DNA from: Calliopsis andreniformis
Taxonomy: Eukaryota > Arthropoda > Insecta > Hymenoptera > Andrenidae
DNA length: 64,000 nt
NCBI RefSeq assembly: GCF_051401765.1
Contig: NW_027480506.1
Coordinates: 1,798,001-1,862,000, forward strand
Direction: 5' to 3'
The notes under the pieces were generated by a model, which was not told where the DNA came from, did no database searches, and saw only the letters and a list, made by a program, of their open reading frames with translations. Shown piece by piece: positions 36,790 through 49,996 of the stretch. The translations under genes were made by a program, and so were the position numbers. Each line of letters begins with the position of its first letter. Positions within the stretch are counted from its first letter, which is position 1.

Positions 36790-39361
36790 TTGAGGATTGA
36801 AGATTGAGGACTGAGTGTTGAGGGTTGAGTGATGAGAATTGATGTTTGTGGATTGAGATTTGAAGATTGAAGAATGGGGATTGAGTATTGAAAACTGTGA
36901 ATTGGTGATATTCTATTGAGGATTGAGGATTGACAACTGATTGTTGAGGACTGAGGGCTGAAGAGTGAGGATTCAGGGTTGAGGATTGTGGATTGAAGAT
37001 TGAGGATTGGGGACTGAGGATCGAGGAATGAGGAGTGAGTATTGAGCATTGAGGATTGAGGATTTAGGATTGAAGATTCAGTATTGAGGTTTGAAGTTTG
37101 AGAATTGAGGATTGCGTGTTGAACATTGAGGACTGAGTGTTGGGGGTTGAGTGATGAGAATTGATGTTTGTAGATAGAGATTTGAAGATTGCATTTGAGC
37201 ATTGAGTATTGAAAACTGTGTACTGATGATACTCTATTGCGTATTGAGGATTGAAAACTGTGAATTGAGGATACCCTATTGAGTATTGAGGATGGACAAC
37301 TGATTGTTGAGGACTGAGGGCTGAAGGTTGAGGATTCAGGATTGCGGATTCAGAATTGAGGTTTGAGGACTGAGGATTGAGGATTGAAGATTGAGTATTG
37401 AGGATTGAAGATTGAGGATTGAGGACTGAGGATTGAGGATTGAGGATGAGGACTGTGGGTTGAGGATTAAGGTTTGAGGACTGAGGACTGAGGATTGAGG
37501 ATTGAGAATTGAGGGTTGAGGATTGAGGATTGAGGATTGAGGATTGAGGATTGAGGATTGTGGATTGAAGATTGAGTATTGAGGATTGAGAATTGAGGAT
37601 TGAGGATTGAAGATTGAGTACTGAGGATTGAAGATTGAGGATTGAGGACTGAGGATTGAAGATTGAGGACTGAGTGTTGAGGGTTGAGTGATGAGAATTG
37701 ATGTTTGTGGATTGAGATTTGAAGATTGAAGAATGGGGATTGAGTATTGAAAACTGTGAATTGAGGATATTCTATTGAGGATTGAGGATTGACAATTGAT
37801 TGTTGAGGACTGAGGGCTGAAGATTGAGGATTCAGGATTAAGGATTCGGTATTGAGGTTTCAGGACTGAGGTTTGAGGGTTGAGGATTGAGGATTGAGGA
37901 TTGAGGATTTGGGATTGAGGATTGAGGATTGAGGGTTGAGGATTGAGGATTGAGTAATGAGTATTGAAGGTTGAGTATTGAGGATTGAAGATTGAGGATT
38001 GATGATTGAGGATTGAGTATTGAGAATTGAAGATTGAGGATTGAGGATTGAAGATTGAGGATTGGGTATTGAGGAGTGACGGATTAGGATCGGGGATTGA
38101 GGATTGAGGATTGAGGATTGCAGATAGAGTATTGAGGATTGAAGATTGAGGATTGAGGATGGAGGATTGAGGATCGAGGAATGAGGATTGCGGATTGAGG
38201 ATTGAAGTTTGAGTATTGAGTATTGAAGATTGAGGATTGAGGATTGAGGATTGAGGATTGAGGATTGAGGATTGAGGATTGTGGATTGAAGATTGAGTAT
38301 TGAGGATTGAGTATTGAGGATTGAGAATTGAGGATTGAGTACTGAGGATTGAAGATTGAGGATTGAGGATTGAGGATTGAAGATTGAGGACTGAGTGTTG
38401 AGGGTTGAGTGATGAGAATTGATGTTTGTGGATTGAGATCTGAAGATTGAAGAATGGGGATTGAGTATTGAAAACTGTGAATTGAGGATATTCTATTGAG
38501 GATTGAGGATTGACAATTGATTGTTCAGGACTGAGGGCTGAAGATTGAGGATTCAGGATTAAGGATTCGGCATTGAGGTTTCAGGACTGAGGTTTGAGGG
38601 TTGAGGATTGACGACTGAGGATTGAGGATTGAGGATTGAAGATTGAGAATTGGGTATTGAGGATTGAGGATTGAGGATTGAGGATTGAGGATTGAGGATT
38701 GAGGATTGAAGATTGAATATTGATGATTGAAGATTGAGGATTGAGGATTGAGTGTTGTGGATTGAGGACGAGGACTGAGGCTTGGGTATTGATGCTTGAG
38801 GTCTGAGGATTCAGGATTGAGTGTTGAGAATTGAGGAATGAGGATTGAGGATTGAAGATTGAGGATTGGGTATTAAGGATTGAACAATGAGGATTGAGGA
38901 TTGAGGACTAAGGATTGAGGATTGAAGATTGAGGATTGGGTGTTGAGGATTGAAGAATGAGGATAGAGGATTGAGGATTGAAGATTGAGTGTTGAAGATT
39001 GAGTATTGAGGATTGAAGATTGAGGATTGAGTATTGAGGATTGAGGATTGAGGATTGAGGATAGAGGATTGAAGATTGAGTATTGGACATTGAAGACTGA
39101 GGATTGAGGATTGAGGACTGAGGATTGAGGACTGAGGATTGAGTATTGAGGATGAGGACTGTGGGTTGAGGATTAAGGTTTGATGACTGAGGACTGTGGA
39201 TTGAGGATTGAGAATTGAGGATTGAGGATTGGGGATTGAGGATTGAGGATTGAGGATTGAGGATTGAGGATTGAGGATTGCAGATTGAGTATTGAGGAAT
39301 GAGAATTGAGGATTGAGGATTGAAGATTGAGTATTGAGGATTGAAGATTGAGGATTGAGGA
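36790..39361 (+). repeat. 2,572-bp unit, copy a
   Basis: Aligns with 39,362 onward at offset 2,572 (AAGAGTGAGG at 36,961/39,533; GCATTTGAG at 37,191/39,763). It contains module cores near 36,907, a double-core module near 37,228 and 37,271, and further cores near 37,766 and 38,488. The GCATTTGAG stretch includes a hexamer (TTTGAG). Confidence 0.75.
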
Positions 39362-39702
39362 TTGAGGATTGAAGATTGAGGAGTGAGTGCTGAGGGTTGA
39401 GTGATGAGAATTGATGTTTGTGGATTGAGATTTGAAGATTGAAGAATGGGGATTGAGTATTGAAAACTGTGAATTGGTGATATTCTATTGAGGATTGAGG
39501 ATTGACAACTGATTGTTGAGGACTGAGGGCTGAAGAGTGAGGATTCAGGGTTGAGGATTGAGGATTGAAGATTGAGGATTGGGGACTGAGGATCGAGGAA
39601 TGAGGAGTGAGTATTGAGCATTGAGGATTGAGGATTTAGGATTGAAGATTCAGTATTGAGGTTTGAAGTTTGAGAATTGAGGATTGCGTGTTGAACATTG
39701 AG

Positions 39703-39953
39703 GACTGAGTGTTGGGGGTTGAGTGATGAGAATTGATGTTTGTAGATAGAGATTTGAAGATTGCATTTGAGTATTGAGTATTGAAAACTGTGAACTGATG
39801 ATACTCTATTGAGTATTGAGGATTGAAAACTGTGAATTGAGGATACCCTATTGAGTATTGAGGATTGACAACTGATTGTTGAGGACTGAGGGCTGAAGGT
39901 TGAGGATTCAGGATTGCGGATTCAGAATTGAGGTTTGAGGACTGAGGATTGAG
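39703..39953 (+). repeat. Double-core module
   Basis: A module in which six heptads around the core (42 bp) are duplicated: AACTGTG-AACTGAT-GATACTC-TATTGAG, then GATTGAA-AACTGTG-AATTGAG-GATACCC-TATTGAG. Both cores have lost the GATATTC sequence, and in different ways. A hexamer (TTTGAG) follows GATTGCA. The same structure occurs 2,572 bp upstream at 37,131-37,381, so it predates that block duplication. Confidence 0.8.
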
Positions 39954-40239
39954 GATTGAAGATTGAGTATTGAGGATTGAAGATTGAGGATTGAGGACTG
40001 AGGATTGAGGATTGAGGATGAGGACTGTGGGTTGAGGATTAAGGTTTGAGGACTGAGGACTGAGGATTGAGGATTGAGAATTGAGGGTTGAGGATTGAGG
40101 ATTGAGGATTGAGGATTGAGGATTGAGGATTGTGGATTCAAGATTGAGTATTGAGGATTGAGAATGGAGGATTGAAGATTGAAGATTGAGTACTGAGGAT
40201 TGAAGATTGAGGATTGAGGATTGAGGATTGAAGATTGAG

Positions 40240-40449
40240 GACTGAGTGTTGAGGGTTGAGTGATGAGAATTGATGTTTGTGGATTGAGATTTGAAGATTG
40301 AAGAATGGGGATTGAGTATTGAAAACTGTGAATTGGTGATATTCTATTGAGGATTGAGGATTGACAATTGATTGTTGAGGACTGAGGGCTGAAGATTGAG
40401 GATTCAGGATTAAGGATTCGGTATTGAGGTTTCAGGACTGAGGTTTGAG
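40240..40449 (+). repeat. Module, GAATGGG subfamily (reference copy)
   Basis: Thirty heptads in perfect register: GACTGAG, TGTTGAG, GGTTGAG, TGATGAG, AATTGAT, GTTTGTG, GATTGAG, ATTTGAA, GATTGAA, GAATGGG, GATTGAG, TATTGAA, AACTGTG, AATTGGT, GATATTC, TATTGAG, GATTGAG, GATTGAC, AATTGAT, TGTTGAG, GACTGAG, GGCTGAA, and so on to GTTTCAG-GACTGAG. This is the commonest subfamily from 18 kb to the end. ACAATTGATTGT inside it is an inverted repeat (ACAAT, TG spacer, ATTGT). Confidence 0.85.
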
Positions 40450-40830
40450 GGTTGAGGATTGAGGATTGAGGATTGAGGATTTGGGATTGAGGATTGAGGA
40501 TTGAGGGTTGGGGATTGAGGATTGAGTAATGAGTATTGAAGGTTGAGTATTGAGGATTGAAGGTTGAGGATTGATGATTGAGGATTGAGTATTGAGAATT
40601 GAGGATTGAGGATTGAGGATTGAAGATTGAGGATTGGGTATTGAGGAGTGACGAATTAGGATCGGGGATTGAGGATTGAGGATTGAGGATTGCAGATAGA
40701 GTATTGAGGATTGAAGATTGAGGATTGAGGATGGAGGATTGAGGATTGAGGAATGAGGATTGCGGATTGAGGATTGAAGATTGAGTATTGAGTATTGAAG
40801 ATTGAGGATTGAGGATTGAGGATTGAGGAT

Positions 40831-41227
40831 AGAGGATTGAAGATTGAAGAATGGGGATTGAGTATTGAAAATTGTGAATTGAGGATATTCTATTGAGGAT
40901 TGAGGATTGACAATTGATTGTTGAGGACTGAGGACTGAAGATTGCGGATTCAGGATTGAGGATTCTGGATTCAGGTTTCAGGACTGAGGATTGAGGATTG
41001 AGGATTGAGGGTTGAGGATTGAGGATTGAGGACTGAGGATTGTAGATTGAAGATTGAATATTGAGGATTGAAAATTGAGGATTGAGGATTGAGAGTTGAG
41101 GATTGAGGATTGAAGATTGAGGATTGGGGACTGAGGATCGAAGATTGAGGATTGAGGAATGAAGATTGAGTATTGAGGATTGAAGATTGAGGATTGAGGA
41201 TTGAGGATTGAGGATTGAGGATTGAGG
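40831..41227 (+). repeat. Mosaic segment with one module
   Basis: Contains a core near 40,883 (ATTGTGAATTGAGG variant before it). It aligns downstream with about 46,400-46,720 through a shared GGGGACTGAGGATCGAAG. No gene is seen. Confidence 0.6.
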
Positions 41228-42573
41228 AATGAAGATTGAGGATTGGGTATTGAGGATTGAACATTCAGGATTGTGGGTTGAGGATAGAGGATTGAGTATT
41301 GAGGATTGAAGATTGAGGATTGAGGATTGAGGAAAGAGGATTGAAGGTTGAGTATTGAGGATTGAAGGCTGAGGATTGAGGATTGAGGATTGAGGATTGT
41401 GGATTGAAGATTGAGGATTGAGGATTGAAGGTTGAGGATTGGGAATTGAGGATTGACGATTGAGGATTGAGGATTGAGGATTGAGGATTGAGGATTCAGG
41501 ATTGAGGATTGAAGATTAAGTATTGAGGATTGAAGATTGAGGATTGAGGATTGAGGACTGAGGATTGAGGATTGAGGATTGAAGATAGAATATTGATGTT
41601 TGAAGATTGAGGACTGAGGGTTGAGTATTGATGTCTGAGGTCTGAGGATTGAGGATTGAGAATTGAGAATTGAGGACTGAGGATTGAGGATTGAAGATTG
41701 AGGATTGGGTGTTGAGGATTGAAGAATGAGGATTGAGGATTGAGGATTGAGGATTGGGAATTGAGGATTGACGATTGTGGATTTAGGATTGAGGATTGAA
41801 GATTGAGGACTGAGTGTTGAGGGTTGAGTGATGAGAATTGATGCTTGTGGATTGAGATTTGAGGATTGAAGAATGGGGATTCAGTATTGAAAACGGTGAG
41901 TTGAGGATATTCTATTGAGGATTGAGGATTGACTATTGATTGTTGAGGACTGAGGGCTGAAGATTGAGGATTCAGGGTTAAGGATTCGGTATTGAGGTAT
42001 CAGGACAGAGGACTGAGGGTTGAGGATTGAGTATTGAGTATTGAGGATTGAGGATTTGGGATTGTGGATTGAGGATTGAGGATTCGGGAATGAGTATTGA
42101 ATGTTGAGTATTGAGGATTGAAGTTTGAGCATTGAGGATTGAGGATTGAGTATTGAGAATTGAGGATTGAGGATTGAGGATTGAAGATTGAGGATTGGGT
42201 ATTGAGGAGTGACGAATTAGGATTGATGATTGAGGATTGAGGATTGAGGATTGCAGATTGAGTATTGAGGATTGAAGATTGAGGATTGAGGATGGAGGAT
42301 TGAGGATTGAGGACTGAGGATTGAGGATTGAGGATTGAATAATGAGTATTGAGGATTGAAGATTGAGGATTGAGGATTGAGGATTGAGGATAGAGGATTG
42401 ACAAATTGAGGATTGCGGATTGAGGATTGACGATTGAGGATTCAGTCTTGAGGATTGAGAATTGAGGATTGAGGATTGAAGATTGAGTATTGAGGATTCA
42501 AGGTTGAGGATTGAGGATTGAGGATTGAAGATTGGGGACGGAGGGTTGAGGGTTGAGTGATGAGAATTGATGT
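41228..42573 (+). repeat. 1,638-bp unit, older distant copy
   Basis: Relative of the 46,721/48,359 tandem pair at offset 5,493, stepping to 5,527 because 34 bp are missing here near 41,600-41,610. The missing part contains one hexamer: 34 = four heptads plus six. Module core near 41,907, with CGGTGAGTTGAGG before it. Homology ends near 42,573 inside the next module. Confidence 0.75.
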
Positions 42574-45500
42574 TTGTGGATTGAGATTTGAAGATTGAAG
42601 AATGGGGATTGAGTATTGAAAACTGTGAATTGGTGATATTCTATTGAGGATTGAGGATTGACAATTGATTGTTGAGGACTGAGGGCTGAAGATTGAGGAT
42701 TCAGGATTAAGGATTCGGTATTGAGGTTTCAGGACTGAGGTTTGAGGGTTGAGGATTGAGGATTGAGGATTGAGGATTTGGGATTGAGGATTGAGGATTG
42801 AGGGTTGGGGATTGAGGATTGAGTAATGAGTATTGAAGGTTGAGTATTGAGGATTGAAGGTTGAGGATTGATGATTGAGGATTGAGTATTGAGAATTGAG
42901 GATTGAGGATTGAGGATTGAAGATTGAGGATTGGGTATTGAGGAGTGACGAATTAGGATCGGGGATTGAGTATTGAGGATTGAGGATTGAAGATTGAGGA
43001 TTGAGGATTGAAGATTGAGGATTGGGAATTGAGGATTGACGATTGAGGATTGAGTATTGAGGATTGAGAATTGAGGATTGAGGATTGAAGATTGTGTATT
43101 GAGGATTGAAGATTGAGGATCTAGGATTGAGTATTGAAGATTGAGGACTGAGTGTTGAGGGTTGAGTGATGAGAATTGATGTTCGTGGATTGAGATTTGA
43201 AGATAGGAGAATGGGGATTGAGTATTGAAAACTGTGAATTGAGGATATTCTATTGAGGATTGAGGATTGACAATTGATTGTTGAGGACTGAGTGCTGAAG
43301 ATTGAGGATTCACGATTGAGGGTCCGGTATTGAGGTTTCAGGACTGAGGATTGAGGGTTGAGGTTTGAGGATTGAGGATTGAGGATTTGGGATTGAGGAT
43401 TGAGGATTGAGGATTGAGGATTGAGGATTGAGGATTGAGGATTGAGGATTGAGGATTGAGGATTGAAGATTGAGGATTGGGAATTGAGGATTGACGATTG
43501 AGGATTGAGTATTGAGGATTGAGAATTGAGGTTTGAGGATTGAAGATTGTGTATTGAGGATTGAAGATTGAGGATCTAGGATTGAGTATTGAAGATTGAG
43601 GACTGACTGTTGAGGGTTGAGTGATGAGGATTGATGTTCGTGGATTGAGATTTGAAGATAGGAGAATGGGGATTGAGTATTGAAAACTGTGAATTGAGGA
43701 TATTCTATTGAGGATTGAGGATTGACAATTGATTGTTGAGGACTGAGTGCTGAAGATTGAGGATTCACGATTGAGGATCCGGTATTGAGGTTTCAGGACT
43801 GAGGATTGAGGGTTGAGGATTGAGGATTGAGGATTGAGGATTTGGGATTGAGGATTGAGGATTGAGGATTGAGGATTGAGGATTGAGGATTGAGTATTGA
43901 AGATTGAGTATTGAGGATTGAAGATTGAGGATTGAGGATTGTGGATTGAGGATTGAGAATTGAGGATTGAGGATTGAGGATTGAAGATTGAGTATTGGGT
44001 ATTGAGGAGTGACGAATTAGGATTGAGGATTGAGGATTGAGGATTGAGGATTGCAGATTGAGTATTGAGGATTGAAGATTGAGGACTGAGGATTGAGGAT
44101 TGAGGATTGAGGACTGAGGATTGAGGATTGAGGATTGAAGATTGAGTATTGAAGATTGAGGATTGGGGATTGAGGATTGAGGATTGAGGATTGAAGATTG
44201 AGGATTGAGGATTGAAAATTGAGGATTGGGAATTGAGGATTGACGATTGAGGATTGAGTATTGAGGATTGAGAATTGAGGATTTAGGATTGAAGATTGAG
44301 TATTGAGGATTGAAGATTGAGGATTTAGGATTGAGGATTGAAGATTGAGGACTGAGTGCTGAGGGTTGAGTGATGAGAATTGATGCTTGCGATTGAGATT
44401 TGAAGATTGAAGAATGGGGATTGAGTATTGAAAACTGTGAATTGAGGATATTCTATTGAGGATTGAGGATTGACAATTGATTGTTGAGGACTGAGGGCTG
44501 AAGATTGAGGATTCAGGATTGAGGATTCGGTATTGATGTTTCTGGACTGAGGATTGAGGGTTGAGGATTGAGGATTGAGGATTGAGGATTGAGAATTGAG
44601 AATTGAGGATTGAGGATTGAGGATTGAAGATTGAGGATTGAGGATTGAGGATTGACGATTGAGGATTGGGGATTGAGGATTGAGGATTGGGTATTGAGGT
44701 TTGAGGGTTGAGGATTGAGGATTGTGGATTGAGGTTTGAGGTTTGAACATAAAGGACTGAGTGTCGAGGGATGAGTGATGTGAATTGATGTTTGTGGATA
44801 GAGATCTGAAGATTGCAGATTGAGTATTGAGTTTTGAAATCTGTGAATTGGTGATATTCTATTGAGGATTGAGGATTGACAACAGATTGTTGAGGACTGA
44901 GGGCTGAAGATTGAGGATTCAGGATTGAGGATTCAGGATTGAGGTTTGAGGACTGAGGATTGAGGATTGAAGATTGAGTATTGGGTATTGAGGATTGAAC
45001 ATTCAGGATTGATGATTGAGGATAGAGGATTGAAGATTGAGGATTGATGATTGAATATTGATGAATGAAGGTTGAGGATTGAGGATTGAGGGTTGTGGAT
45101 TGCGGACGAGGACTGAGGGTTCAGTATTGGTGTTTGAGGACTGAGGATTTAGGATTGAGGATTGACAATTGAGGATTGAGGATTGACGATTGAAAATTGA
45201 GGACTGGGTGTTGAGGATTGAAGAATGAGGATTGAGGATTGAGGATTGAAGATTGAGGGTTCAAGATTGAGTATTGAGGATTGAAGATTGAGGATTGAGG
45301 ATTGAGGATTGAGGATAGAGGATTGAGGATTGAGGATTGAAGATTGAGTATTGAGGATTGAAGATTGAGGATTGGTGATTGAGTATTGAGGATTGAGGAT
45401 TGAAGATTGAGGATTGATGATTGAATATTGATGATTGAAGATTGAGGATTGAGGATTGAGGGTTGTGGATTGCGGACGAGGACTGAGGGTTCAGTATTGG

Positions 45501-46720
45501 TGTTTGAGGACTGAGGATTTAGGATTGAGGATTGACAATTGAGGATTGAGGATTGAGGATTGAAGATTGAGGACTGGGTGTTGAGGATTGAAGAATGAGG
45601 ATTGAGGATTGAGGATTGAAGATTGAGGGTTGAACATTGAGTATTGAGGATTGAAGATTGGGGATTGAGGATTGAGGATTGAGGATAGAGGATTGAGGAT
45701 TGAGGATTGAAGATTGAGTATTGAGGATTGAAGATTGAGGATTGGTGATTGAGTATTGAGGATTGAGGATTGAAGATTGAGGATTGAGGATTGAAGATTG
45801 AGGATTGGGAATTGAGGATTGACGATTGAGGATTGAGTATTGAGGATTGAGAATTGAGGATTGAGGATTGAAGATTGTGTATTGAGGATTGAAGATTGAG
45901 GATCTAGGATTGAGTATTGAAGATTGAGGACTGAGCTTTGAGGGTTGAGTGATGAGAATTGATGTTCGTGGATTGAGATTTGAAGATAGGAGAATGGGGA
46001 TTGAGTATTGAAAACTGAGAATTGAGGATATTCTATTGAGGATTGAGGATTGACAATTGATTGTTGAGGACTGAGTGCTGAAGATTGAGGATTCACGATT
46101 GAGGATCCGGTATTGAGGTTTCAGGACTGTGGATGGAGGGTTGAGGATTGAGGATTGAGGATTGAGGATTTGGGATTGAGGATTGAGGATTGAGGATTGA
46201 GGATTGAGGATTGAGGATTGAGTATTGAAGATTGAGTATTGAGGATTGAAGATTGAGGATTGAGGATTGTGGATTGAGGATTGAGAATTGAGGATTGAGG
46301 ATTGAGGATTGAGGATTGAGGATTGAAGATTGAGGATTGGGTATTGAGGAGTGACGAATTAGGATTGAGGATTGAGGATTGAGGATTGGGGATTGCAGAT
46401 TGAGTATTGAGGATTGAAGATTGAGGACTGAGGATTGAGGATTGAGGATTGAGGACTGAGGATTGAGGATTGAGGATTGAAGATTGAGTATTGAAGATTG
46501 AGGATTGGGGATTGAGGATTGAGGACTGAGGATTGTAGATTGAAGATTGAATATTGAGGATTGAAAATTGAGGATTGAGGATTGAGAGTTGAGGATTGAG
46601 GATTGAAGATTGAGGATTGGGGACTGAGGATCGAAGATTGAGGATTGAGGAATGAATATTGAGTATTGAGGATTGAAGATTGAGGATTGAGGATTGAGGA
46701 TTGAGGATTGAGGATTGAGG
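42574..46720 (+). repeat. Mosaic block with 455- and 370-bp local pairs
   Basis: Module cores lie near 42,636, 43,243, 43,699, 44,446, 44,854 (CATAAAG subfamily) and 46,026. The modules at 43,243 and 43,699 belong to a 455-bp (65-heptad) tandem pair spanning about 43,000-43,785 and marked by GTTCGTG and GATAGGAGAATGGGG. The stretch TTCAGTATTGG occurs at 45,120 and 45,490 (370 bp = 53 heptads minus one hexamer). About 43,450-44,880 recurs near 50,450-51,890 (offset 6,997-7,011), and 45,100-46,400 near 52,780-54,080 (offset 7,682). Confidence 0.68.
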
Positions 46721-48358
46721 AGTGAAGATTGAGGATTGGGTATTGAGGATTGAACATTCAGGATTGAGGGTTGAGGATAGAGGATTGAGTATTGAGGATT
46801 GAAGATTGAGGATTGAGGATTGAGGAAAGAGGATTGAAGATTGAGTATTGAGGATTGAAGGCTGATGATTGAGGATTGAGGATTGAGGATTGTGGATTGA
46901 AGATTGAGGATTGAGGATTGAAGGTTGAGGATTGGGAATTGAGGATTGACGATTGAGGATTGAGGATTGAGGATTGAGGATTGAGGATTCAGGATTGAGG
47001 ATTGAAGATTAAGTATTGAGGATTGAAGATTGAGGATTGAGGATTGAGGACTGAGGATTGAGGATTGAGGATTGAAGATAGAATATTGATGTTTGAAGAT
47101 TGAGGATTGAGGATTGAGGGTTGTGGATTGCGGTCGAGGACTGAGGGTTGAGTATTGATGTCTGAGGTCTGAGGATTGAGGATTGAGAATTGAGAATTGA
47201 GGACTGAGGATTGAGGATTGAAGATTGAGGATTGGGTGTTGAGGATTGAAGAATGAGGATTGAGGATTGAGGATTGAGGATTGGGAATTGAGGATTGACG
47301 ATTGTGGATTTAGGATTGAGGATTGAAGATTGAGGACTGAGTGTTGAGGGTTGAGTGATGAGAATTGATGCTTGTGGATTGAGATTTGAGGATTGAAGAA
47401 TGGGGATTCAGTATTGAAAACGGTGAGTTGAGGATATTCTATTGAGGATTGAGGATTGACTATTGATTGTTGAGGACTGAGGGCTGAAGATTGAGGATTC
47501 AGGGTTAAGGATTCGGTATTGAGGTTTCAGGACAGAGGACTGAGGGTTGAGGATTGAGTATTGAGTATTGAGGATTGAGGATTTGGGATTGTGGATTGAG
47601 GATTGGGGATTCGGGAATGAGTATTGAATGTTGAGTATTGAGGATTGAAGTTTGAGCATTGAGGATTGAGGATTGAGTATTGAGAATTGAGGATTGAGGA
47701 TTGAGGATTGAAGATTGAGGATTGGGTATTGAGGAGTGACGAATTAGGATTGATGATTGAGGATTGAGGATTGAGGATTGCAGATTGAGTATTGAGGATT
47801 GAAGATTGAGGATTGAGGATGGAGGATTGAGGATTGAGGACTGAGGATTGAGGATTGAGGATTGAATAATGAGTATTGAGGATTGAAGATTGAGGATTGA
47901 GGATTGAGGATTGAGGATAGAGGATTGACAAATTGAGGATTGCGGATTGAGGATTGACGATTGAGGATTCAGTCCTGAGGATTGAGAATTGAGGATTGAG
48001 GATTGAAGATTGAGTATTGAGGATTCAAGGTTGAGGATTGAGGATTGAGGATTGAAGATTGGGGACGGAGGGTTGAGGGTTGAGTGATGAGAATTGATGT
48101 TTGTGGACAGAGATTTGAAGATTGCAGATTGAGTATTGAGTATTGAAAACTGTGAATTGATGATATTCTATCGAGGATTGAAGATTGACAACTGATTGTT
48201 GATGTCTGAGGGCTGAAGATTGAGGATTCACGATTGAGGATCCGGTATTGAAGTTTCAGGTCTGAGGATTGAGGGTTGAGGATTGAGGATTGAGGATTGA
48301 GGATTTGGGATTGAGGATTGAGGATTGAGGATTGAGGATTGAGGATTGAGGATTGAGG
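46721..48358 (+). repeat. 1,638-bp tandem unit, copy 1
   Basis: Phased on AGTGAAGATT (46,721 and 48,359). Module cores lie near 47,434 and 48,163; the second is followed by TATCGAG and uses GTTTGTG-GACAGAG. Visible differences from copy 2 include GGTCGAGG near 47,130 (GGACGAGG in copy 2), GATTGGGGATTCGGG near 47,600, and CAGTCCTGAGG near 47,969. Confidence 0.85.
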
Positions 48359-49996
48359 AGTGAAGATTGAGGATTGGGTATTGAGGATTGAACATTCAGG
48401 ATTGAGGGTTGAGGATAGAGGATTGAGTATTGAGGATTGAAGATTGAGGATTGAGGATTGAGGAAAGAGGATTGAAGATTGAGTATTGAGGATTGAAGGC
48501 TGATGATTGAGGATTGAGGATTGAGGATTGTGGATTGAAGATTGAGGATTGAGGATTGAAGGTTGAGGATTGGGAATTGAGGATTGACGATTGAGGATTG
48601 AGGATTGAGGATTGAGGATTGAGGATTCAGGATTGAGGATTGAAGATTAAGTATTGAGGATTGAAGATTGAGGATTGAGGATTGAGGACTGAGGATTGAG
48701 GATTGAGGATTGAAGATAGAATATTGATGTTTGAAGATTGAGGATTGAGGATTGAGGGTTGTGGATTGCGGACGAGGACTGAGGGTTGAGTATTGATGTC
48801 TGAGGTCTGAGGATTGAGGATTGAGAATTGAGAATTGAGGACTGAGGATTGAGGATTGAAGATTGAGGATTGGGTGTTGAGGATTGAAGAATGAGGATTG
48901 AGGATTGAGGATTGAGGATTGGGAATTGAGGATTGACGATTGTGGATTTAGGATTGAGGATTGAAGATTGAGGACTGAGTGTTGAGGGTTGAGTGATGAG
49001 AATTGATGCTTGTGGATTGAGATTTGAGGATTGAAGAATGGGGATTCAGTATTGAAAACGGTGAGTTGAGGATATTCTATTGAGGATTGAGGATTGACTA
49101 TTGATTGTTGAGGACTGAGGGCTGAAGATTGAGGATTCAGGGTTAAGGATTCGGTATTGAGGTTTCAGGACAGAGGACTGAGGGTTGAGGATTGAGTATT
49201 GAGTATTGAGGATTGAGGATTTGGGATTGTGGATTGAGGATTGAGGATTCGGGAATGAGTATTGAATGTTGAGTATTGAGGATTGAAGTTTGAGCATTGA
49301 GGATTGAGGATTGAGTATTGAGAATTGAGGATTGAGGATTGAGGATTGAAGATTGAGGATTGGGTATTGAGGAGTGACGAATTAGGATTGATGATTGAGG
49401 ATTGAGGATTGAGGATTGCAGATTGAGTATTGAGGATTGAAGATTGAGGATTGAGGATGGAGGATTGAGGATTGAGGACTGAGGATTGAGGATTGAGGAT
49501 TGAATAATGAGTATTGAGGGTTGAAGATTGAGGATTGAGGATTGAGGATTGAGGATAGAGGATTGACAAATTGAGGATTGCGGATTGAGGATTGACGATT
49601 GAGGATTCAGTCTTGAGGATTGAGAATTGAGGATTGAGGATTGAAGATTGAGTATTGAGGATTCAAGGTTGAGGATTGAGGATTGAGGATTGAAGATTGG
49701 GGACGGAGGGTTGAGGGTTGAGTGATGAGAATTGATGTTTGTGGACAGAGATTTGAAGATTGCAGATTGAGTATTGAGTATTGAAAACTGTGAATTGATG
49801 ATATTCTATCGAGGATTGAAGATTGACAACTGATTGTTGATGTCTGAGGGCTGAAGATTGAGGATTCACGATTGAGGATCCGGTATTGAAGTTTCAGGTC
49901 TGAGGATTGAGGGTTGAGGATTGAGGATTGAGGATTGAGGATTTGGGATTGAGGATTGAGGATTGAGGATTGAGGATTGAGGATTGAGTATTGAGT
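48359..49996 (+). repeat. 1,638-bp tandem unit, copy 2
   Basis: Adjacent second copy, with module cores near 49,073 and 49,801. It is highly similar to copy 1, with only a handful of substitutions by eye. The pair therefore postdates the split from the older copy at 41,228. Confidence 0.85.

Larger units (their letters stand above)
39362..40830 (+). repeat. 2,572-bp unit, copy b (partial)
   Basis: Second, shorter copy (about 1.47 kb); homology ends near 40,830 at GAAGATTGAAGAATGGGG. Module cores lie near 39,479, the double core near 39,803 and 39,842, and 40,349. It shares the rare TAAGGATTCGG and GATCGGGGATTG variants with copy a. Confidence 0.72.
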
